A stretch of DNA of 64,000 bases from Hymenopus coronatus (lineage: Eukaryota > Arthropoda > Insecta > Mantodea > Hymenopodidae), in the NCBI GenBank assembly GCA_030762935.1, contig CM060898.1, forward strand, positions 98,773,281 through 98,837,280, given 5' to 3'. The position numbers and the translations under genes were made by a program. Each line of letters begins with the position of its first letter. Within the stretch, counting starts at the first letter, position 1. This document shows, piece by piece, positions 61,801-64,000 of this stretch. Below the pieces are notes generated by a model that did no database searches, was not told where the DNA came from, and saw only the letters and a program-made list of their open reading frames with translations.

Positions 61801-63616
61801 TTTTAACCTAGTAGATCATATCGGACGATAAATGAAATTGATGAAATAATCCTAAATTAGCCCGGAGTCCATGGAGTTTTAAAGTTAGTGGTCATCCGTC
61901 TTCTCAAAATAACCGCTTTCTCAGGAAAACCGCTTATCTGTATGCCTCACCCTAGCCGGGATTCTAACTCGGGACCTCTGGAATGTCAGTCAGACACGCT
62001 ATACCACACTATGGAGGCGAGCTGATGTTTCTTGCAGAGTAATCGGGAGTTATATAAGCGGAGCTGCCAGGGCCGCAGGAACATAGTTTCGACAGTGGCA
62101 GCGCAGTTGGAGTATAGACAATCAAAGTTGTAGTGTGGTTTATTATGTAATTTTAAGAAAAGCATTTACATTTAAATTTTATGGCATTTACATATTGTAT
62201 TAAGCCTACATTGCGATTTTGTCACTACAGTACAGAATACTGCTTTTTTACTAATACTACATTTAGTAAAGCTATTATACAAGTTACATTTCACAATACG
62301 AACGCCAAATTATCAAATCATTGAATCAAATTGCTTAGAGACATGATCCAATTCATCAATCCCCTCAATTTGACACTCACAGCACAATTTCAATATGATG
62401 GATTGGTACAAACATTGTACTGTTTTTAAGCTTAACATTTCATTATAGCTCTTTTCCCATAACAGTTGCTGCTGGTATTAATGGTTCTCTTGCTTTTGAC
62501 TATGCTCTCATGTCACTTTTGTGAAGGATTGGAGAAATTTGCAGGGACCGAGTATTGCCGCACCCACTTTCGGAAACTCTACAGGTAATATAGCAAACAT
62601 TATTGTAAACTGCCTTACGGACTCATTTCAAATATTATTAAAGAGAACACACATGCCAAATTTAAAATGAAACACGTTCGACATAAAATTCTCAATGTGA
62701 AAATTCGATAAATGATTTAAATTGTATTTTATCATATTGGCACCTCCACTTGCCAACCAGGCTAGAATCTTATAAAATAGGTACATGGTATTACCACGTC
62801 TTCAATTATCACTGTAAGTACCTGCCATCGTGTATGTCAGTGGATTCAGGAAATATGATTGATTGTTTTTTTCTTTTACTACATGACACTCGCATTATAA
62901 GATAGAAAACGAACATATAAAAACATGCATTTCCATCCTTTTTACTTAAATAGTGCCGTGGTACGAGGACGTTACTCTTACAGCCACTGTTGCAATAATT
63001 GTTCTGCCACCCGTAGGTACACAGTCAGGGGCATTGAAGCCAGATATAAATACATCGGCAAGCACACCCTGCCCATTAGGCTAGCATTAAGCTATGCAGT
63101 TGCTTTTTAGCAAGAATTTATTTTTGGAAACTTACTTTGGAGACACTTTCTGACGCTTAGCATATTTCACTGTATCCCATATCACATCTGTAAGAAACAA
63201 GACAATTTAGCATTATCAGGCACTGCATAAAAAAGTTTACACTAACTCAAAGATTTATGTACTCGTACTAAGAAATTAGTTACTTTATGCCGGATGCGAA
63301 TTGTTAGTGTTGCTGTGAGAGAATCCTGATTTTCTTAGACCATAAAGATATTTATGTTCACAAAAATGGTTGATTTATAAGCTTTCAAATATTTCAACAT
63401 CACCCCTGAAGTTATAAGCATCTAAACTATCTTTTCTTATGTTAAAAAACACACTGTTGCAGGATCTGGAACGCCTGGCCATTGAACAGTATGAGGCTCC
63501 TACCATGGCCAAGTCACGTCAGCTCACAGTATTTATGGCAATGACAGACGTACAGGAATCGCTGCCACTTTTGTCCAAGAGGCATGTGATCCCTGAAACA
63601 GTGAGAGATCAAGCAG
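30652..63616 (+). CDS. Unrecognised multi-exon protein gene, partial at both ends
   Basis: Gene-level entry joining exons 30652-31025, 35930-36093, 45934-46691 and 63463-63616. All junctions are GT-AG and all phases agree (2, 1, 0), giving 483 codons plus one base without a stop. The first exon found has no methionine and starts in phase 0, so at least one coding exon lies upstream. An alternative end exists: reading through the donor at 46692 gives 42 more codons and a TAA at 46815-46817. The protein has an acidic first part, a helical central block ([19 protein letters not shown] onward), a His-, Gln- and Pro-rich middle, and an [ED]LER[IL]AIE[EQ]Y motif that occurs once before and once after the last junction. 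I do not recognise the family and assign no function. The exon joins are strong; membership of the last exon is less certain because the intron is 16.8 kb. Confidence 0.7.
31476..31535. repeat. (AAT)n microsatellite
   Basis: About 17 AAT/ATA units in the intron after exon 30652-31025. A second, shorter run with interruptions lies at 31778-31820. Confidence 0.95.
31925..32206 (+). repeat. tRNA-headed SINE, family A, diverged copy
   Basis: Head weak (GGCAACATGCTAGCC, box B GGCTCCAAACTC), body clear: CTTAGCATGGTTTCC, CGTAAAAGCACCTCAAG, CAAAATTAAGCGGTCTG and the AACCATAGC block, with TAAATAAC at the end. An older relative of the copies at 43.7 and 45.2 kb, which share the AACATG head variant. 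Confidence 0.75.
32283..32540 (+). repeat. tRNA-headed SINE, family B, full length
   Basis: Head TGGGTAGTGTGGTAGTAGCG (box A), box B GTGAGTTCGAATCTCAC, body GGTGAGTTACCCGAATAAGG, TTTCGGGGTTTTCCC, CATTTGAGCATCATTTC, GTCCGATACGACC, and an A-rich tail to about 32540. It is the best-preserved family B copy. Confidence 0.88.
32920..33030 (+). repeat. SINE family A, 3' half only
   Basis: GAGAACCTCAAGTCTGATAA through the TTAAAGACGTCCATAAATAA tail. The tRNA head is absent (5' truncated). Confidence 0.75.
33560..34236. repeat. Minisatellite of roughly 105-120-base units, interrupted by a SINE
   Basis: At least four degenerate units (about 33560, 33670, 33785, 33890 onward) share CACGAAAATCAGTTTATTTA, ACACTAACC and an ATTACTAAAA block. 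Two units also carry CTCGCTTCGCTCGCAAACTT or the close CTCGCTTCGCTCGCATACTT. A fragment resumes after the SINE at 34195 and again after an R1 copy at 35112, so the array was once longer and continuous. Confidence 0.75.
34028..34198 (+). repeat. tRNA-headed SINE, family D
   Basis: CTTGGCCGGTCCCTATGGCC head with GCTTAGTGAGCAGGGGATTG, box B GTGGGTTCGAGTCCCGCC, then GGGTGTTATATGTTTGTG and GATCAGACTCCGG. It is inserted in the minisatellite. A second, longer copy lies at 39.4 kb. Confidence 0.8.
34245..35122 (-). repeat. R1 repeat, complete copy inserted in the minisatellite
   Basis: Minus-orientation copy of about 878 bases: plus strand starts ATCTGATGTGTACCATTCAC, passes the CACACGGACACACATACAC slot near 34955-34980, and ends with the palindrome CTATACACTATGTACATAGT then TAGAGAAAGT at 35120. 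On both sides lies minisatellite sequence (TTGTTAAAA before, AAAATTACACGAAAATCAG after) that reads continuously if R1 is removed. Confidence 0.9.
35440..35485. repeat. (AAT/GAT)n microsatellite
   Basis: GAT units followed by about nine AAT units, intron after exon 30652-31025. Confidence 0.9.
35565..35790 (-). repeat. tRNA-headed SINE family E, older copy
   Basis: The layout of the 19.6-20.2 kb copies: CAGACCAGAAAAACTCAACA, CCACGGCCGGAGACTAGAAC (box B complement region), GAGTTACTATAGC, then TTCTGGTAAATC and GATCTCAAATACC. It lies about 140 bases before exon 35930-36093. Confidence 0.7.
35930..36093 (+). CDS. Unrecognised gene, second exon found
   Basis: Acceptor TTTTTTCTAG/A after a pyrimidine-rich tract and donor TTCG/GTAAGG. 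It reads [19 protein letters not shown], then [18 protein letters not shown] and [17 protein letters not shown]. This is a compact, probably all-helical block and looks like the most conserved part of the protein. It is not visible as a long open frame because an ATG in another frame opens at the acceptor and stops after eight codons. Confidence 0.75.
36100..36912. other. Intron after exon 35930-36093, no recognised feature
   Basis: Unique-looking sequence. A short plus frame at 36331-36537 has no support as a gene. Confidence 0.3.
36913..37764 (+). repeat. R1 repeat, truncated, carrying a SINE
   Basis: Left end with TTTCTCTACATCC and CTATATACATAGTG, then a GT run followed by a GA run at 37058-37133 in the microsatellite slot, internal blocks, a family A SINE at 37482-37700, and stops at GAGATATTTTT where another R1 copy begins. 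The open frames here on the minus strand (SLSLSL...HTHTHT) are translations of the microsatellite. Confidence 0.85.
37482..37700 (+). repeat. SINE family A with 12-base target duplication
   Basis: Flanked by TTAAAGTATACA at 37470-37481 and 37701-37712. The head is well preserved (CGCCCTCCGTGGTGTAACGG, box B GGGTTCAAACCC) with a pairable acceptor-like CCTCCG/CGGAGG. A middle block of about 70 bases present in other copies is missing here. The sequence on each side is R1 and reads through. Confidence 0.93.
37765..38560 (+). repeat. R1 repeat, nearly complete copy
   Basis: Starts ACTTTCTCTACACGTACTAT, with the palindrome CTATGTACATAG at 37779-37790, then the conserved internal blocks, ending near 38560 at GAATGGAATAGATCAGTTT. 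It directly abuts the truncated copy to its left. Confidence 0.88.
38915..39192 (+). repeat. tRNA-headed SINE, family F
   Basis: CCGTGGTCGGGTGGTCAGCG (box A), GGTCCCGGGTTCGATTCTCT (box B), a body with GAAGTATTCCCTATCCGCC and a GTGTGAATGTGTG stretch, GGAAGGCCCCCGATATG, ending GGGGGCTATATAAATG and an A tail at about 39192. The A tail and head make it a complete SINE. Confidence 0.85.
39370..39628 (-). repeat. tRNA-headed SINE, family D, second copy
   Basis: Minus strand carries the family D head (complement of GCGAAGCACCAAAGCGAGAT at 39576, box B complement region around 39545-39565) and body (GTTATATGTTTGTG, then a CA/GT array at 39494-39524), ending at the GACTCCGGCGCTG complement near 39410. 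Confidence 0.75.
39666..39708. repeat. (TTC)n microsatellite
   Basis: About 14 CTT/TTC units. Confidence 0.95.
40452..40575. repeat. (AGAC)n(GGAT)n array
   Basis: Five AGAC units then some 26 GGAT units with four GGGT variants in the middle. It abuts the left end of the foldback element. Confidence 0.95.
40576..41932. mobile_element. Foldback element with arms over 500 bases
   Basis: Left arm 40576-41093 and right arm 41376-41932 are inverted copies (outer ends ATAGTA...GGTGGTAGAGCG and CGCTCTACCACCC...ACTAT; inner ends GACAAATCGGTC and GACCGATTTGTC) around a 282-base AT-rich spacer. Identity by eye is high, with indels near the outer ends and an A-rich insertion at 41835-41860. Each arm has an outward open frame starting MFKR[FL]TALQEKPF and containing RYMGKLLD[RC][10 protein letters not shown] and WSVG. 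The frame is similar in both arms, but the peptide is unknown. No transposase gene is in the spacer. Confidence 0.88.
41932..42211. repeat. Exact 140-base tandem duplication
   Basis: Units about 41932-42071 and 42072-42211 are identical to the eye. Each has an AT run, TAAGATGATCGTCCTAATAT, GACGTGCTAATATCGACTCG, and the left end of R1 (TTTACTTTCTCTATAAGTAT to GAAGGTATTGTAATGCAC). The duplication therefore postdates the R1 insertion and joins the foldback to R1. Confidence 0.93.
42156..43058 (+). repeat. R1 repeat, complete copy
   Basis: Left end inside the second tandem unit, microsatellite slot CTGTCTGTGTGTGTATATATG near 42310-42345, right end GAATGAATCTCATCAGATTTT at 43058. Length about 900 bases. 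Confidence 0.88.
43059..43723. other. Intronic stretch without recognised feature
   Basis: AT-rich, no coding or repeat structure recognised. Confidence 0.3.
43724..44007 (-). repeat. tRNA-headed SINE, family A variant
   Basis: Minus strand: CGCCCTCCTTGTTCTAGAGG then TAACATGCTAGCCTCTGG, box B GGCTTCAAACCC, then the family body, ending in the complement of TTGACGCTCTTTATTTGCTG. It shares the AACATGCTAGCC head variant with 31.9 kb. Confidence 0.82.
44008..45222. other. Intronic stretch without recognised feature
   Basis: AT-rich. Imperfect palindromic CTAGTAGTTGAT/ATCTACTAGTTGAT phrases lie around 44620-44665. A 105-codon plus frame at 44786-45103 ([18 protein letters not shown]...) has no clear signals and is not supported as an exon. 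Confidence 0.3.
45223..45478 (+). repeat. tRNA-headed SINE, family A variant
   Basis: GTCCTCCGTGGTCTAGGGGT head followed by AACATGTCC, box B GGGTTTTAACTC, body with CACGTAAAAGAACCTCAAGC and CAAAATTAAGCGGTCATC, ending ATCCATAAATAAATC. About 455 bases before exon 45934. Confidence 0.85.
45934..46817 (+). CDS. Unrecognised gene, long third exon (46691 or 46817 end)
   Basis: Acceptor TTATGTTCTAG/AG; the G left over from the previous exon plus AG makes glutamate, and the frame stays open for 294 codons to TAA at 46815-46817. The sequence is rich in Gln, His, Pro, Ser and Tyr, with a basic, His-rich patch [18 protein letters not shown] near its middle, so it is probably largely disordered. Near the end is [18 protein letters not shown] donor GAG/GTAATA at 46692 is in phase 0 and would join exactly to the exon at 63463, which begins with the related [13 protein letters not shown]. 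Two 3' forms are therefore possible: spliced at 46691, or terminated at 46817. Confidence 0.75.
47010..49130. repeat. R1 composite: inverted and nested copies
   Basis: In order: a left-end fragment (plus) 47010-47170; a nearly complete minus copy 47175-48047 ending in the palindrome CTATACACTATTACATAGTA; a plus middle fragment 48050-48370; a plus left part 48376-48620 with a GT run and a GA run at 48518-48571; and its continuation 48872-49130 after an inserted SINE. A piled-up region rather than a single element. Confidence 0.8.
48680..48868 (-). repeat. SINE family B inside R1
   Basis: Minus strand: TATAGTGTGGGCGTAGAGTG, box B CCGAGCTCGAATCTC, body with GGTAAGTTACTTGGATAAAG, CCGGGGTTTTCC and CATCATTTCACCC. 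R1 internal sequence resumes at about 48872 (GTTTAGTATCGTTC). Confidence 0.82.
49250..49810 (+). mobile_element. tRNA-headed retroelement, family C, with (AC)n tail
   Basis: GAGCCAGGTGGCTCAGTCGT (box A) and GTCGTGGGATCGATTCCGCC (box B) form a tRNA-like head. It is followed by a GC-richer body of about 480 bases (GGGTGTTTTAGAGGGGTTTT, CCTTCCGTAGTGGTGAC, CCTCATCCTACTCTATTCGC) and an AC array at 49756-49808. The GC content is well above the surroundings. Long for a SINE; it may be a composite. Confidence 0.7.
49811..50659. other. Stretch without recognised gene
   Basis: AT-rich; a long T/A-rich run lies at 50538-50588. Frames at 49937 and 50401 have no support. Confidence 0.35.
50660..51718 (+). 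repeat. R1 repeat, complete copy plus a right-end fragment
   Basis: 50660-51450 runs from the palindrome region (TTAGTATATAGTAGAGAAG) to GAATCAATCAGCTTA. 51470-51718 is a second right-end segment (GGACATGCAAAGAGAAAGGG to AATATATTAGGTTTTTAAA). Confidence 0.82.
51870..52110 (+). repeat. tRNA-headed SINE, family B
   Basis: GCCTCTGTAGTGTGGTGGTA (box A), GCTGAATTCAAAATTCG (decayed box B), then the family body GGTGAGCTAGCTAGACAATG, GGGCTTTTCCCTTATCC, GGGCATCATTTCTGCC, GTCCGATATGATC and an A-rich tail near 52110. Confidence 0.85.
52125..54605. repeat. Nested R1 set: a complete copy inside an inverted copy
   Basis: 52125-52255 is a plus left-end piece. An outer minus copy runs 52256-52668 and resumes at 53563-54085. 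Between its halves lies a complete plus copy, 52669-53562 (about 894 bases, from ACTTTCTCTACACGTACTAT to GAATACATCAGATTC). The outer halves join within the expected GTAGTAAGTTTT/TCTATCTCTTACGG phrase, which fixes the inner element's ends. A further plus copy begins near 54095 and is interrupted at 54605 by a LINE. Confidence 0.88.
55904..55953 (+). repeat. 5S rRNA-like segment 1 in LINE 3' region
   Basis: GTTAAGCAGCATCGGGC followed 11 bases later by CTCGGACGGGTGACCATCC. Eukaryotic 5S rRNA has GTTAAGCAGCGTCGGGC and then TTGGATGGGTGACCGCC at the same spacing. This covers the internal RNA polymerase III promoter boxes A and C of 5S. The 5' half of 5S is absent, so it is not a 5S gene. Confidence 0.8.
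56063..56112 (+). repeat. 5S rRNA-like segment 2 in LINE 3' region
   Basis: GGTAAGCAGCATCGGGCCTG followed by CTCTGGGTGGGTGGCCACTC: the same two 5S blocks, more diverged, 160 bases after segment 1. Confidence 0.65.
56392..56520 (+). repeat. R1 repeat, right end resumed after the LINE
   Basis: CTCTTGTATCTACATGGAAA continues the R1 copy broken at 54605, ending near 56520 before the expected CATCAG end. Confidence 0.8.
56540..56745 (+). repeat. SINE family A, head missing
   Basis: Starts in the body (GAGTAAAAATCCTTAGAATG), then GGCTTCCTTCGGAAGGGAAG, CAAAATTAAACGGTC and AGCAGTTAGAAAGCGTCG. Confidence 0.8.
56746..57604. other. Stretch without recognised feature
   Basis: AT-rich unique-looking DNA in the large intron between the exons at 46 and 63 kb. 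Nothing recognised. Confidence 0.35.
57608..57835 (+). repeat. tRNA-headed SINE, family G
   Basis: AAGCGCCGTGGCCGAGTGGT resembles the box A of Leu/Ser tRNAs, followed by CATCTAAGCGGCACTG and a weak box B. The body has CGGTGGGGTTTCCCCGGGTT and CATCGACTGCGGTGCCATTT. The degenerate box B and long body argue against a working tRNA gene. Confidence 0.65.
60745..60962 (+). repeat. SINE family H inside the Gypsy element
   Basis: TACTCAGTTGGTTATAAAC (box A region), GCCGCGAGTTCAAACC (box B), then CATGTAAAATAACTCCTGTA and GAACGAAATACCGGC, matching the family H body at 29.8 kb. Gypsy-derived sequence lies on both sides. Confidence 0.78.
61795..62037 (-). repeat. SINE family B inside the 3' LTR
   Basis: Minus strand: GCCTCCATAGTGTGGTATAG (box A), GAGTTAGAATCCCGGCTAGG (box B region), GGTGAGGCATACAGATAAGC, then the family B body ending in the complement of CATATCGGACGATAAATGAA. 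Confidence 0.85.
62151..63130. other. Stretch between the Gypsy element and the last exons
   Basis: AT-rich. At 62466-62584 a TTCCCATAACAG acceptor and a CTACAG/GTAATA donor bound an open frame with a hydrophobic run, but its phase does not fit the plus-strand gene. Nothing else recognised. Confidence 0.3.
63136..63187 (-). CDS. Candidate short minus-strand exon
   Basis: On the minus strand a good acceptor (TTGTTTCTTACAG/AT) at 63188 and a consensus donor (AAA/GTAAGT) at 63135 bound 52 bases. One frame through it is open and reads [16 protein letters not shown] between two split codons. Nothing else of a minus-strand gene was found in the last kilobases, so this may be an internal exon of a gene to the right. 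I do not recognise the peptide. The case rests on splice signals and one open frame only. Confidence 0.35.
63463..63616 (+). CDS. Unrecognised gene, fourth exon (or a paralogue)
   Basis: Acceptor ACACTGTTGCAG/GAT and donor GCAG/GTTTGT. The 51 residues start [20 protein letters not shown] and end [14 protein letters not shown]. The similarity of its first residues to [10 protein letters not shown] in the exon at 46 kb, together with the matching phase, suggests the same gene with a repeated motif. A neighbouring paralogue is the alternative. It leaves in phase 1, and the next exon would lie beyond the window. Confidence 0.6.
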
Positions 63617-63802
63617 GTTTGTCCAGCACTATTACTTATGTTGTATGATAATCGATCTAATTGCTATTGATATTTAGTGAATGCTTGGCCAATATCTTGA
63701 ACTTAAAAGTTTCGCAAATGAAGGTGAGAAAGGCTATGCCTATCCATCAATCACTCTACCAGAACATGGGAAGTACCACAATTGAAGCTGAAGCTGAATG
63801 CC

Positions 63803-64000
63803 ATTTAGGGACGCTATTTAACTGCTTTGGTTCTCAGCATCGCATTCTATACTAGGCGTGAAAGATCGCTTAATTTTGCTCAGAGACCTTTTATCAGGCT
63901 TGAGGTTATTTTACGTGCCGTAAACCTACGATACGGAACCAGTTGCTTTACTTCCCTACCGAACAAAGCCTTACTAAGGAACTTAACGCCCGGAAAAGTC
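63803..64000 (-). repeat. SINE family A, cut by the window end
   Basis: Complement of the family A 3' half and middle: GGACGCTATTTAACTGC, GGCGTGAAAGATCGCTTAAT, CTTGAGGTTATTTTACGTGC and TTACTTCCCTACCGAACAAAG. The tRNA head lies beyond 64000. Confidence 0.85.

Larger units (their letters stand above)
58150..62150 (+). mobile_element. Decayed Gypsy-type LTR retrotransposon
   Basis: Order on the plus strand: a 5' LTR with a TATA region (CTATATAAGCGGAGTTGGCA at 58376), a coiled-coil gag-like stretch (58550-58860), a gag region ([13 protein letters not shown] near 59050), reverse transcriptase with [19 protein letters not shown] at about 60255 and the [14 protein letters not shown] block near 60700, an integrase remnant ([20 protein letters not shown] near 61160), then a 3' LTR with TATATAAGCGGAGCTGCCAG at 62052 and AGTTTCGACAG as in the 5' copy. 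Stops and frameshifts occur throughout and the YLDD box is not recognisable; the element is dead. LTR limits are approximate. GC content is higher than the surroundings. Confidence 0.82.

Noticed and set aside
62466..62584. Possible plus-strand exon with a hydrophobic run between good-looking splice sites
   Set aside because: Its length (119) shifts the frame of the exon at 63463 into a stop, so it does not fit the gene; no independent support.

Overview
The window is eukaryotic nuclear DNA: AT-rich, with widely spaced exons, long introns and very dense repeats. No bacterial-type gene organisation is present. The repeat content (Penelope-like element with GIY-YIG nuclease, jockey-type LINEs, Gypsy, mariner and other IS630-Tc1-mariner relics, hAT, many tRNA-headed SINE families) and the divergence of the one recognisable gene from the vertebrate protein suggest an invertebrate, most likely an arthropod. 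A chelicerate is a reasonable guess, but the sequence does not settle it.

Two host genes are supported by exons whose splice sites and reading phases join without error. On the minus strand, 26660 down to 4793 holds five exons of a dysbindin (DTNBP1, BLOC-1 subunit 8) orthologue: start codon, coiled-coil core and the post-coil segment. The last exon(s) were not found and probably lie left of base 1. On the plus strand, 30652 to 63616 holds four exons of a protein I do not recognise. Its first exon(s) were not found and it may run off the right edge. The two genes are divergent, so the stretch 26.7-30.6 kb lies between their 5' ends.

Everything else is mostly mobile DNA. 1-26.6 kb (dysbindin 3' side and introns): two decayed DDE transposase genes, a LINE 3' end, a short hairpin, copies of an unnamed repeat here called R1, a hAT element with an 8-base target duplication, a Penelope-like element, a deleted mariner, a duplicated tRNA-SINE, a Penelope-like inverted repeat and a second LINE. 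26.7-30.6 kb: a decayed DDE transposase gene. 31-46 kb (introns of the plus-strand gene): several SINE families, a roughly 110-base minisatellite, R1 copies, and a 1.36 kb foldback element flanked by a GGAT array and a 140-base tandem duplication. 47-56.5 kb: a pile of R1 copies nested in each other, interrupted by a tRNA-headed element and by a 1.8 kb internally deleted LINE whose 3' region carries two 5S rRNA-like segments. 58.2-62.2 kb: a decayed Gypsy LTR retrotransposon with two SINEs inside it.

The most noteworthy item is R1, a non-coding repeat of about 0.9 kb seen in a dozen or more pieces. It has a palindrome at one end, a subterminal motif shared in inverted orientation by both ends, an internal GT/CA microsatellite, and clean nested insertions that define its ends. 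These traits recall Helentron-derived (HINE/DINE-1-like) elements, but the class is an inference. Coordinates of repeats are read by eye and are approximate unless a target duplication is given.
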